Counted from the stretch's first letter, positions 1 to 6,777 are shown. The stretch is 7,436 nt of DNA from Hyphomicrobiales bacterium (GCA_027489835.1 JAIXZF010000466.1:1-7436); one strand, 5' to 3'. Notes: generated by a model not told the origin, from the sequence alone. Program-made: numbers and translations.

Positions 1-252
1 AATGCAAACGGAAAGAGCCCCTTCTCCATCGCCGAACTGGCCGCGCTCGGCGCGGGCGAGGTCGCCTATGTGCGCGAGATGAGCGCCGAGGCGCTCCAGA
101 AGCTTCTGCCCCAGGTGGACGGTATCCCGCAGGGCATCGACCTCTACGCGCTCCTGGGCGCGGACGGCACGCCGATCATGATCGCCGAATCCCGCGAGCA
201 ACTCACCGCGAATGCGTGGGAGAACAAGCTGGTCACCGTCAGCGTTCACTGA
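1..252 (+). CDS. DUF1150 family protein, 5' end outside the window
   Basis: The reading frame is open from base 1 to a TGA at 250-252, giving 83 residues with no ATG in a start-like position, so the N-terminus lies before the window. The in-frame GTG at 70 falls inside the conserved part and is not a credible start. The patterns LGAGEVAYVR near the beginning, ALLGADGTPI in the middle and ANAWENKLVTVSVH at the end are those of the small DUF1150 proteins found almost only in alphaproteobacteria, often near small heat shock genes. Their biochemical role is unknown, and no signal peptide or membrane segment is visible. The last 14 bases overlap the 3' end of the convergent hydrolase gene. The family call is from recognition of the motif pattern and the function is not inferred. 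Confidence 0.85.
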   Translation, partial: NANGKSPFSIAELAALGAGEVAYVREMSAEALQKLLPQVDGIPQGIDLYALLGADGTPIMIAESREQLTANAWENKLVTVSVH

Positions 253-1015
253 CCATCGAAGCCACCACGCGCACGAGCAGGGCAATGTCCTGCTCGCGCG
301 ACAGCCTGTGGTCGCCGTCCTTCACCAGCGTCAGCGTCACGTCGTCGGAGGGCAGGTGCTCGACGATCCGCATGGCATGGCGCCATGGCACGTCGGGGTC
401 CTCCATCCCCTGAAGGATCGCCACCGGACAGCCGGGTTCGATCGGGCCATCGAGCAGGGCGTAGCTCCTGCCATCCTCGATCAGGGCGCGCGTGATGGGG
501 TAGGGGGCCGCCGAATAGGCGGACGGGCGCAGCCATTGCCCGGTCGTCTCGATTTCCCGCTTCACCGCGTCCGGGAAAGCCTCCCACATCAGCGCCTGCG
601 TGAAGTCGACGGCGGGCGCGATGAGCGCAAGCCCGCTCGGGACGTTCCCCAGAGCCTTCATCCGCAAGGCTGCCAGAAGGGCGATCCATCCGCCCATCGA
701 CGAGCCGACCAACAGCGGAGCCTCGCCCGCCCTGGCGGAGATGATGGCCAGCGCATCGGCCAGCCAGACCGAGATGGTCGCGTCCTCGAACGCGCCGCCG
801 CTCTCGCCGTGCCCTGTGTAGTCGAAGCGCAGGAAGGCGCGGCCGGACTGGCGCGCCCAAGCTGCCAGCGCCTCGGCCTTGGTCGCGCGCATGTCGGAGC
901 GGAAGCCCCCGAGCCAGACGATGCAGGGGCCTTGGCCCGCTTCATGCAGGAACGCCAGGCGCCGATTGCCCGGTGGATCGTCGCGCCAGAGAAATTGCGG
1001 CGGATCAGGGTTCAA
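239..1015 (-). CDS. Alpha/beta hydrolase (ABHD10-like serine hydrolase)
   Basis: Predicted soluble cytoplasmic serine hydrolase of the alpha/beta-hydrolase fold, 258 residues with the start chosen here. Residues 31-45 (CIVWLGGFRSDMRAT) and 61-73 (FLRFDYTGHGESG) give the oxyanion and early strand motifs. GSSMGG at 104-109 is the nucleophile elbow with Ser106. D206 in GMEDPDVP and H236 in GDHRLS complete the triad. The pattern resembles ABHD10-type thioesterases/esterases, but the substrate cannot be read from the sequence. I chose a TTG at 1015 because AGGAG lies 9 nt upstream. The in-frame ATG at 1054 (271 residues) has only a weak ribosome binding site and would leave about 33 bp to the divergent glycosyltransferase. 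The gene ends inside the DUF1150 gene (14-bp convergent overlap). The frame stays open far upstream through the glycosyltransferase, which is a high-GC artefact and not a longer protein. Confidence 0.88.
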   Translation of the reverse strand: MNPDPPQFLWRDDPPGNRRLAFLHEAGQGPCIVWLGGFRSDMRATKAEALAAWARQSGRAFLRFDYTGHGESGGAFEDATISVWLADALAIISARAGEAPLLVGSSMGGWIALLAALRMKALGNVPSGLALIAPAVDFTQALMWEAFPDAVKREIETTGQWLRPSAYSAAPYPITRALIEDGRSYALLDGPIEPGCPVAILQGMEDPDVPWRHAMRIVEHLPSDDVTLTLVKDGDHRLSREQDIALLVRVVASMVSER

Positions 1016-1024
1016 TTTATCTCT

Positions 1025-1029
1025 CTCCT
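1025..1029 (-). promoter_or_regulatory. Shine-Dalgarno AGGAG deciding the hydrolase start
   Basis: On the minus strand CAGGAGAGAGATAAATTG places AGGAG 9 nt before TTG at 1015. The competing ATG at 1054 is preceded only by a distant AGGC. This is the main reason for preferring the TTG start. A start-site experiment or an alignment of homologue N-termini would settle it. Confidence 0.55.
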
Positions 1030-1087
1030 GCGCGGCGTGAGGACCTGCTTGCATGATTCGCGCCTGTGAGGTCTTGATACTGCGGTG

Positions 1088-2311
1088 ATGCTGGCTGTGC
1101 GACCCATCGAGGCCACCCCGGCGGGGGAGCGCGGCGCGCATCCGCTCGCAGGTCGGACGATTCTCCAGATCGTGCCCGAGCTTCAGGCGGGCGGCGCCGA
1201 GCGCACCACGGTCGATGTCGCCGCCGGCCTTGCCGCGGTCGGCGCGCGGGCGCTGGTGGCCACCGAGGGCGGCCGGCTGGTGGGCGAGATGCAGGCCAAG
1301 GGCGGCGTCTGGCTGCCCTTTCCCGCTGCCGAGAAGAATCCGATCAAGATGCTCGGCAACATTCGCAGCCTGTCGCGGCTCTGTGCGGCGGAGAAGGTCG
1401 AGCTGATCCATGCCCGCTCGCGCGCCCCCGCCTGGGTGGCGCTGGCTGCGGCACGGGCCATGAAGCTGCCCTACGTCACCACTTATCATGGCTCCTATGC
1501 CGGCGCTTCGGCGGTGAAGGTCCTCTACAATTCGGTGATGGCGCGCGGCGACGTCGTCATCGCCAACTCGCATTACACCGCAGACCTCATCGCCCGGATG
1601 CACCCGTTCGCCCGGGGGCGCACGCGGGTGATCCATCGCGGCACCGACTTCTCGCAGTACCAGCCCGCGGCCGTCGAGCCGGGGCGCGTCAGCGAGGTCC
1701 GCACGGCCTGGAACGTCGAGCCGGACCAGCCGATCATCCTTCTCGCGGGGCGGCTGACGGGCTGGAAAGGGCAGCGCGTGCTCATCGAGGCCGCCCGCCT
1801 GATGAAGGCGGAAGGCCGCCTGGGCGACGCCGTCGTGATCCTCGCGGGCGACGCGCAGGGCCGCGACGATTACGTGCGCCAGCTCGACCGGCAGATTGCC
1901 GATGCCGGCCTCGAGGGAGTCGTGCGGCGCGTCGGCCACTGGACGGACATGCCCGCCGCCTTCCTGGCCTCGGCGGTCGTCACCGTGCCGTCCACCGAAC
2001 CCGAGGCGTTCGGGCGCGTCGCGGTCGAGGCCCAGGCGATGGGCGCGCCGGTGGTGGTTTCCGATCTCGGCGCGGTGCCGGAAACCGTGCTCGCACCGCC
2101 CCAGCAGACGCCGCAGGAGCGCACGGGCTGGCGCGTTCCCCCCGATGACGCGCCCGCATTGGCCGCGGCGCTGGCCGAGGCGCTGGCGCTCAGGCCCAGC
2201 GCCCGGGACGCGCTCGCCCTTCGCGCCCGCAGGCATGTCGAGGCGCGCTTCTCGCTGGAGCACATGGTCGGCGAGACGCTTGACGTCTACGCCGCCCTGC
2301 TCGGGCAATGA
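1088..2311 (+). CDS. Glycosyltransferase family 4 (GT-B fold)
   Basis: Predicted cytoplasmic or membrane-associated retaining glycosyltransferase of 407 residues, the usual length for family GT4. It would transfer a sugar from a nucleotide sugar to a lipopolysaccharide, exopolysaccharide or other envelope acceptor. The N-terminal domain carries the glycine-rich acceptor-side motif ELQAGGAERT (31-40) and IHARSRAPAW (107-116). The C-terminal domain begins with GRLTGWKG (221-228), where R222 and K227 are expected to contact the donor phosphates. The E-x7-E motif is at E306 and E314 (EAFGRVAVE). No signal peptide or transmembrane helix is visible. GTG at 1085 is an alternative start directly before the chosen ATG, and neither has a well-placed Shine-Dalgarno (nearest GAGG is 16 nt from the ATG). 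It stands alone, divergent from the hydrolase and upstream of infC, so the acceptor cannot be inferred from neighbours. Confidence 0.9.
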   Translation: MLAVRPIEATPAGERGAHPLAGRTILQIVPELQAGGAERTTVDVAAGLAAVGARALVATEGGRLVGEMQAKGGVWLPFPAAEKNPIKMLGNIRSLSRLCAAEKVELIHARSRAPAWVALAAARAMKLPYVTTYHGSYAGASAVKVLYNSVMARGDVVIANSHYTADLIARMHPFARGRTRVIHRGTDFSQYQPAAVEPGRVSEVRTAWNVEPDQPIILLAGRLTGWKGQRVLIEAARLMKAEGRLGDAVVILAGDAQGRDDYVRQLDRQIADAGLEGVVRRVGHWTDMPAAFLASAVVTVPSTEPEAFGRVAVEAQAMGAPVVVSDLGAVPETVLAPPQQTPQERTGWRVPPDDAPALAAALAEALALRPSARDALALRARRHVEARFSLEHMVGETLDVYAALLGQ

Positions 2312-2317
2312 CCGCCT

Positions 2318-2340
2318 GCGCGCCATTTCGCGCCTGTTTC
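2318..2340 (+). terminator. Weak hairpin after the glycosyltransferase gene
   Basis: GCGCG (2318-2322) pairs with CGCGC (2329-2333) around a 6-nt loop and is followed by CTGTTTC. The stem is only 5 bp and the T content of the tail is modest, so this is a possible terminator between the glycosyltransferase gene and infC, not a firm call. Confidence 0.25.
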
Positions 2341-2364
2341 TGAGGCGTTTCCGGTCCACGGGCG

Positions 2365-2393
2365 TTGACATCAGCGCCTGTTGTGCATTTTGT
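2365..2393 (+). promoter_or_regulatory. Candidate sigma70-type promoter of infC
   Basis: A perfect TTGACA occurs at 2365-2370. With a 17-bp spacer the -10 box would be TTTTGT (2388-2393), which matches TATAAT at only three positions; CATTTT at 2386 is an alternative. Transcription from here would start near 2400 and leave a leader of roughly 35 nt before the AUU start of infC. The -35 box is strong and the -10 box weak, as is common in alphaproteobacterial promoters. Confidence 0.5.
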
Positions 2394-2423
2394 CGTCGCA
2401 CAGCGCTTCGCGCGCGGCCACAC

Positions 2424-2439
2424 AGGAGAGACTCCCATT
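2424..2439 (+). promoter_or_regulatory. infC: infC ribosome binding site and AUU start codon
   Basis: AGGAG at 2424-2428 is followed after 8 nt by ATT at 2437-2439, in frame with the IF-3 coding sequence. An AUU start is known for infC of E. coli and many other bacteria. IF-3 rejects non-standard start codons, so excess IF-3 represses its own translation. The Shine-Dalgarno spacing and the Arg-Arg-Pro-Phe-Arg N-terminus support this start over the upstream TTG at 2365, which coincides with the -35 box. Confidence 0.85.
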
Positions 2440-2976
2440 CGCAGACCGTTCCGCCCCCTACCCGTGCCCCAGAAGGACGGCCCGCGCATCAACCGCGACA
2501 TCCGCGTGCGCGAGGTCCAGCTGATCGACCAGAACGGCGAGAACAAGGGCGTCGTCCAGACACCCGACGCGCTCAAGATGGCCGAGGATGCAGGGCTGGA
2601 TCTGGTGGAGATCGCGCCGAACTCGGTGCCGCCGGTCTGCAAGATTCTCGATTATGGCCGCTTCCGCTTCGCCGAGCAGAAGAAGGCCGCCGAAGCGCGC
2701 AAGAACCAGAAGATCATCGAGATCAAGGAAATCAAGCTTCGGCCGGGCATCGACAAGCACGATTACGAAGTGAAGATGCGCTCGCTCAAGGGCTTCATCG
2801 AGGAGGGCGACAAGGTGAAGATCACCCTGCGCTTCCGCGGCCGCGAAATGGCCCACCAGCATCTCGGCATGGAGGTGCTCAACCGCGTCAAGGCCGAGAC
2901 CGCGACCTTCGTGAAGGTCGAATCCGAGCCTTCGATGGAAGGCCGCCAGGTCGTGATGGTGCTTGCGCCGAAGTAA
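2437..2976 (+). CDS. infC: Translation initiation factor IF-3
   Basis: IF-3 binds the 30S subunit, prevents premature joining of 50S, and checks the start codon and initiator tRNA during initiation. The product is 179 residues from the AUU start, the normal length for the family. The N-terminal domain covers about residues 15-85, with INRDIRVREVQLID and the VPPVCKILDYGRFRFAEQKK segment (65-84). A lysine-rich linker helix follows (about 82-100). The C-terminal domain (about 100-178) includes the signature FRGREMAHQHLG (133-144). Using the AUU start removes 24 doubtful residues that an upstream TTG would add. It probably forms its own transcription unit, with a TTGACA promoter element before it and a strong hairpin terminator after it. 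The usual downstream partners rpmI and rplT are absent, since a tryptophan dioxygenase gene follows. Autoregulation through AUU is known for the family and inferred here. Confidence 0.97.
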   Translation: MRRPFRPLPVPQKDGPRINRDIRVREVQLIDQNGENKGVVQTPDALKMAEDAGLDLVEIAPNSVPPVCKILDYGRFRFAEQKKAAEARKNQKIIEIKEIKLRPGIDKHDYEVKMRSLKGFIEEGDKVKITLRFRGREMAHQHLGMEVLNRVKAETATFVKVESEPSMEGRQVVMVLAPK

Positions 2977-3037
2977 GGCCTGCCGCAGGGCGTTGCCGCC
3001 GTCGCCCGGATCCGCATCCAGGCGCAGACATGCAGGG

Positions 3038-3060
3038 GCCCGCCGCAAGGCGGGCTTCTT
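3038..3060 (+). terminator. Intrinsic terminator of infC
   Basis: GCCCGCC (3038-3044) and GGCGGGC (3049-3055) form a perfect 7-bp GC stem around a GCAA tetraloop, followed by TTCTT (3056-3060). A flanking TGCA at 3031-3034 and 3060-3063 could extend the structure. It lies 61 nt after the infC stop codon and should end the infC transcript, which separates it from the downstream dioxygenase gene. Confidence 0.8.
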
Positions 3061-3171
3061 GCATTGGGACCTGACGGCGGAGGCGGAAATTTCGTCGCAT
3101 CGGCTGGCCTTCGCCGCCATTCCGCCCGACAATCCGGGCACGCCGTCAAGCCGTCAACCGCAGGCCGCCCC

Positions 3172-4041
3172 ATGGATTACGTCGCCATCCCCATGCAGCC
3201 CGTCGACCCGACCGTCGACGTCACCGACAATCATTACTGGACCTACCACAACCTGCCGACGCTTCTGGCGTGCAAGAAGCCCGTGACCGCGTCCAAGGAC
3301 GAGGACCTGTTCATCGCGGTGCATCAGGTCTGCGAGCTGTCCTTCCATCAGATGATCGTCGACCTCGAGCGCGTGCTGGAGGTGGCGCAGGGGGCCATCG
3401 ACGCGCCGGCCCGGCGCATCGGCGACCTCACCGAGGCGAGCTATTTCCTCAAGCGGGTCGTGCAGTTCTGGCGCACGGTCAACGCGACGATGCCGATCCT
3501 CTCTGGCATGCGGGGCTTTGCGGAGTTCCGCACCGCGCTCGGGCCGACCTCGGGCTTCCAGTCCTGGCAGTTCCGCCGCATCGAGATCATGAGCGGCGTG
3601 GTCCAGCGCTACTGGCGCGGCGGCACCGCCGACGAGACCGGCAAGGTCCATGTCGCCGAAAGCGAGTTCGACCGGCATTTCGGCGACGAGGTCGAGGCCT
3701 GGATCGAGGCCCACCGCAGCCACAGCCTGCGCCACTATGCGGCCGAGCTGGTTGCCATCGCCGGGGCCGCTGGCGCCGCCAGCCCCGGCCAGTGGCTCGA
3801 CGAGCATCCCTCGGCCGGGCCTTTCGTCCGGCTGCTTGCAGCCTATGACCGGGCGCAGCTCGCCTTCCACCGCGCGCATCTGCAGCTCGCCAGCGTGCAG
3901 CTCGCCCGCGTCGGCGTCGAGATCGGCACCGGCGGCACCTCCTTCAAGGATTACCTCGCCAAATACGAAGCCGAGCTCGCCCCGCTCTTCCCGGGCCTGA
4001 TGGCCCGCGCCGACGCCGAGGAGGGCCGGGAGCTCGCCTGA
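3172..4041 (+). CDS. kynA: Tryptophan 2,3-dioxygenase family protein
   Basis: Heme enzyme expected to open the indole ring of L-tryptophan with O2 to give N-formylkynurenine, the first step of the kynurenine pathway, in the cytoplasm. The product is 289 residues, at the short end for bacterial TDO. Conserved elements are Y22 and Y25 in the N-terminal helix, F47 and H51 in FIAVHQ (the substrate-indole His), R120 in EFRTALGPTSGFQS (carboxylate-binding Arg), H236 in FHRAHLQLA (proximal heme ligand) and GTGG at 252-255 with T253 (ammonium contact). The residue usually Tyr four positions before the Arg is Phe (F116). ATG at 3172 was chosen because conservation starts soon after it, but no clear Shine-Dalgarno precedes it; ATG at 3193 is an alternative. 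No kynB, kynU or other tryptophan-degradation gene is nearby. Membership in the TDO superfamily is firm, and the exact substrate is inferred. Confidence 0.88.
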   Translation: MDYVAIPMQPVDPTVDVTDNHYWTYHNLPTLLACKKPVTASKDEDLFIAVHQVCELSFHQMIVDLERVLEVAQGAIDAPARRIGDLTEASYFLKRVVQFWRTVNATMPILSGMRGFAEFRTALGPTSGFQSWQFRRIEIMSGVVQRYWRGGTADETGKVHVAESEFDRHFGDEVEAWIEAHRSHSLRHYAAELVAIAGAAGAASPGQWLDEHPSAGPFVRLLAAYDRAQLAFHRAHLQLASVQLARVGVEIGTGGTSFKDYLAKYEAELAPLFPGLMARADAEEGRELA

Positions 4042-4077
4042 GGCCTCGACCCGCTGGACAGGCGGGCCGATTGGCTG

Positions 4078-4106
4078 TTCACAAGACGGGCAAACCACGG
4101 TCTAAC
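4078..4106 (+). promoter_or_regulatory. Candidate sigma70 promoter of the ABC transporter gene
   Basis: TTCACA (4078-4083, five of six consensus bases) and TCTAAC (4101-4106, four of six) are separated by exactly 17 bp. A start near 4113 would give a leader of about 25 nt to the ATG at 4138. The short palindrome ACGGT-CTA-ACCGT (4097-4109) overlaps the -10 box and could be an operator, but it is too short to claim. The promoter implies that the transporter is expressed independently of the dioxygenase. Confidence 0.6.
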
Positions 4107-4137
4107 CGTCCCTGATGCAACGCCCCGGGATCGTTCC

Positions 4138-6213
4138 ATGATTCTCCTCATCGTGCTGTCGGCCCTCGCTTCCTTCGCGGGTTTCGGAGGGCTGTTCGGC
4201 GTCACATGGCTGGCGGGCATCCCGACCTACGTCGCCGTCGCAGGGCTGCTGATGACCGTCGCGGTGGTGCTGAGCCGCGGCACCGGCCCCTTCCTGCGCT
4301 TCTTCATCGTGTTCTATGCGCTCGGCTACGTGGCGCTGATCGCGCTGCTGGTCGCCCAGCCCTATCTGCCGGCGGCCTTCGCGCCCTATGCGCCGCCGCC
4401 GCTCACGGCCTTCACCTCGGCGGCCTTCGCCATCCTCGCCTTCGGGCTCTCGCGCATCCCGGTCATGCGGCAGATCACGGCGATCACCGACAAATACTTC
4501 GTCACCGACGAGCGCGCCTCGTTCGAGATCGTCAATGGCCGCCCCTTCACCTTCTCGGTGCGGTGGATGGCGATGGGACTGCTGGCGATCATCATCCTGA
4601 TCAATCTCGGCCAGGTCTGGATCTCGGTCAGCCTGTCCTTCTTCAACCGCAACTGGTTCGACGCCATCCAGGCCAAGAACTCGCTCGAGTTCTGGCGCCT
4701 GCTCTTCCAGGTCTGGGTGCCGCTCGTCGCCATCCTCATCGCGTCGAACTTCATCGAGTTCCTGATCGTCTCGGCCTTCAAGATCAGGTGGCGCTCCTGG
4801 CTGACAGAGAAGCTCTACCAGCGCTGGCTCGACGACGGCACGCATTACCGGCTGCAATTCGGCGAAGCGCGGGTCGACAACCCCGACCAGCGTATTTCGG
4901 AGGATATCCGCAAATACATCGAGACGACCTATGGGCTGACCATCTCGATGATTCAGCAGATCTCCTCGCTGGTTTCCTTTTCGGTCATCCTGTGGGGCCT
5001 GTCGGCCAACCTCAAGCTGCCGGGCGTGGACACCCAGATACCCGGCCTGCTGTTCTGGATCGCGCTCGCCTATGCTGCGGTGGGCACGCTGATCACCCAT
5101 CTGATCGGCAAGCGCCTGATCGGGCTCAACTTTCGCCAGGAGGTCTACGAGGCGGACTTCCGCTTCGGCCTCGCCCGCCTGCGCGAATACGGAGAGCCGA
5201 TCGCGCTGCTCTCGGGCGAGAAGGCGGAGAAGCAGCGCCTCGGCGTCCAGTTCCGCGAGGTCATCCGCAATTTCTTCGACATCGTGCGGGTGCAGAAATG
5301 GCTGTCGGCCTTCATCCAGCTCTACGGATCGTCGAACTCCATCGTGCCGATCGTCATCACGGCGCCGTTCTACTTCGCCGGGCAGATCACGCTCGGCGTG
5401 CTGACGCAGACCAGCCAGGCCTTCGCCCGCGTCGACGCGGCGCTGTCCTTCTTCATCGACCGCTACGCCACGCTGGCCGACTTCAAGGCGGTGGTCGACC
5501 GTCTGTCGAGCTTCGACGGCTCGATGCGCAAGGCCGAGATCATCCGCGAGCAGAGCCGCATTCGCCGGATCGACGCGCCCAATGCCGACCTCACGATCCA
5601 GAAGCTGTCGCTGCACCTGCCCGAGGGCACGCGCATCGTGGAGGCCGACGGCCTGACCATCCGGCGCGGCGAGCGCACGCTGCTGGTGGGCCCGTCCGGT
5701 TCGGGCAAGTCCACCCTGTTCCGGGCCGTGGCGGGCATCTGGCCCTTCGGCTCGGCCGATGTCGCGGTGCCGGCCGAAAGCTCCGTGATGCTGCTGCCGC
5801 AGCGGCCCTATCTCCCGCTCGGCACGCTGCGCGACGCGGTGACCTATCCCGGCACCAATGGCGCCTACACGGATGAGGCGATCCTGGCGGCGCTCAGGGC
5901 GGTGAAGCTGCCGCATCTGCTCGGCCGGCTCGACGAAGAGGCGTTCTGGGTGCAGGTGCTCTCTCTCGGCGAGCAGCAGCGCCTGGCCATCGCGCGCGCG
6001 CTGCTGGCCAAGCCCGACTGGCTCTTCCTCGACGAGGCGACCGCCGCGCTCGACGAGCCGCTGGAGGACGCGATCTACGCGGTGCTGCGGTCCGAACTGC
6101 CGAACACCACGGTCGTGTCCATCGGCCACCGCTCGACGCTGAAGGCGATGCACGACCGCGTCATCGAGATGAAGCCCGTCGGCGAGGGCGGCCGGCTGTT
6201 CTCCCCGGCCTGA
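4138..6213 (+). CDS. BacA/SbmA/YddA-type ABC transporter, permease fused to ATPase
   Basis: Single-polypeptide half-transporter of 691 residues that would homodimerise in the inner membrane. Relatives move antimicrobial peptides, cobalamin or other large substrates (SbmA/BacA and Rv1819c families). Residues 1-105 hold about four hydrophobic segments (roughly 2-22, 28-46, 53-74, 89-105) ahead of the conserved transmembrane domain. That domain starts near 144 and shows the family hallmarks KIRWRSWLTE (215-224) and DNPDQRI (247-253). The nucleotide-binding domain is intact: Walker A GPSGSGKS at 518-525 (K524), Q-loop Q555, signature LSLGEQQR at 608-615, Walker B LFLDE at 629-633 (E633 catalytic) and H-loop H664. 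The ATG at 4138 has only a weak GGGAT upstream. The gene has its own promoter candidate and is convergent with the META-domain gene. The substrate cannot be read from the sequence; YddA-like function is the most cautious description. Confidence 0.92.
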   Translation: MILLIVLSALASFAGFGGLFGVTWLAGIPTYVAVAGLLMTVAVVLSRGTGPFLRFFIVFYALGYVALIALLVAQPYLPAAFAPYAPPPLTAFTSAAFAILAFGLSRIPVMRQITAITDKYFVTDERASFEIVNGRPFTFSVRWMAMGLLAIIILINLGQVWISVSLSFFNRNWFDAIQAKNSLEFWRLLFQVWVPLVAILIASNFIEFLIVSAFKIRWRSWLTEKLYQRWLDDGTHYRLQFGEARVDNPDQRISEDIRKYIETTYGLTISMIQQISSLVSFSVILWGLSANLKLPGVDTQIPGLLFWIALAYAAVGTLITHLIGKRLIGLNFRQEVYEADFRFGLARLREYGEPIALLSGEKAEKQRLGVQFREVIRNFFDIVRVQKWLSAFIQLYGSSNSIVPIVITAPFYFAGQITLGVLTQTSQAFARVDAALSFFIDRYATLADFKAVVDRLSSFDGSMRKAEIIREQSRIRRIDAPNADLTIQKLSLHLPEGTRIVEADGLTIRRGERTLLVGPSGSGKSTLFRAVAGIWPFGSADVAVPAESSVMLLPQRPYLPLGTLRDAVTYPGTNGAYTDEAILAALRAVKLPHLLGRLDEEAFWVQVLSLGEQQRLAIARALLAKPDWLFLDEATAALDEPLEDAIYAVLRSELPNTTVVSIGHRSTLKAMHDRVIEMKPVGEGGRLFSPA

Positions 6214-6250
6214 CGCTCGGGCCGCGGCCGGGGCGTCCGGCCTCAGAGCG
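6214..6250. terminator. Hairpin between two convergent genes
   Basis: GGCCGG (6226-6231) pairs with CCGGCC (6237-6242) around GGCGT, and CGCTC (6214-6218) can pair with GAGCG (6246-6250) outside it. It starts directly after the transporter stop and runs into the last codons of the META-domain gene on the other strand. No T-tract follows on either side, so it may act as an mRNA 3' end structure or a weak bidirectional terminator. Confidence 0.35.
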
Positions 6251-6725
6251 CGCGCTCGAACCTGATCTCGCCCGCGACGCCGGTCAGGACCAGCCGGCCC
6301 TCGACCACGTCCCATTTGCGGGCGCCGCGAAGCGCGGTCAGGAAGGTGCGTTCCGAGGTCATCAGCGCCGGTTCGCAGGCCTTGCGCGTCACCGCGATCG
6401 GTCCCACCGCGAAGCCCTGCTGCGCAAGCGGATAGGCGGTTGCGGAAAACGTGTTGCAGCCGCTGAAGCCCTTGGCCCGCAGCTGGTCGTCGAGCACCAT
6501 CGAGGGCCGTTCGCCGGGCAGGGGCTTGCCGCCGACGCTCACCGCCGTCCAGCTCGCCCCGACCGGGAACTGCTTGTCGACCTTGGGCTGCGGCACCGCG
6601 ATGCCGCCGCCGCTTTCCTGAGTGGGCGCGCGCACCGGCGCCTGACGCTGCTGTGCCATCGCTGCGAGGGGGCAGAGCGGCGCGAGGGCCAGGACGGCGA
6701 ACAGGGCGCGGCGCGACATCGTCAT
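6243..6725 (-). CDS. Exported META-domain (HslJ-like) protein
   Basis: Small protein of 160 residues, predicted to be exported to the periplasm. The N-terminus is a classical Sec signal peptide: SRR, then a hydrophobic run (about 7-21), then a likely cleavage after AMA at residue 24. A low-complexity Pro/Gln-rich linker follows (25-55). The rest is one META domain, related to E. coli HslJ, a heat-inducible outer-membrane protein linked to novobiocin resistance. It has the opening ASWTAVSVGG (58-67), the SGCNTF motif (88-93, C90), the TRKAC motif (113-117, C117) and the closing LVLTGVAGEIRFE (145-157). No lipobox cysteine is present. Starts at 6746, 6734, 6725 and 6719 are all in frame. I chose 6725 without strong ribosome-binding evidence, and the others differ only at the signal-peptide end. 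The biochemical function of META domains is not established. Confidence 0.85.
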   Translation of the reverse strand: MTMSRRALFAVLALAPLCPLAAMAQQRQAPVRAPTQESGGGIAVPQPKVDKQFPVGASWTAVSVGGKPLPGERPSMVLDDQLRAKGFSGCNTFSATAYPLAQQGFAVGPIAVTRKACEPALMTSERTFLTALRGARKWDVVEGRLVLTGVAGEIRFERAL

Positions 6726-6777
6726 GAATTCCATGGGGCTCGGCATAACGGTTGGGACAGGGTCCAATCGACGGCGG

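Noticed and set aside
1049..1079. TTGCAT with TTGATA as a promoter for the glycosyltransferase gene
   Set aside because: The spacer is 19 bp and the -10 match is poor, so I do not call it.
1016..2401. Minus-strand reading frame that continues from the hydrolase across the whole glycosyltransferase gene to 2401, giving a 720-residue open frame
   Set aside because: The upstream part is antisense to a clear GT4 gene, is rich in Arg, Gly, His and Asp as shadow frames of GC-rich genes are, and has no family motifs. Only the hydrolase part is real.
2365..2436. TTG start of infC at 2365
   Set aside because: This TTG is the first half of the TTGACA -35 box, has no Shine-Dalgarno, and adds residues not expected in IF-3. 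The ATT at 2437 has a well-placed AGGAG.
3143..3158. Tandem CCGTCAA repeat before the dioxygenase gene
   Set aside because: Two 7-bp copies in GC-rich DNA are too short to separate from chance and are not placed like a known operator.
3064..3171. TTG start of the dioxygenase gene at 3064
   Set aside because: It overlaps the tail of the infC terminator and encodes a low-complexity stretch without similarity to the family N-terminus. The ATG at 3172 is preferred.
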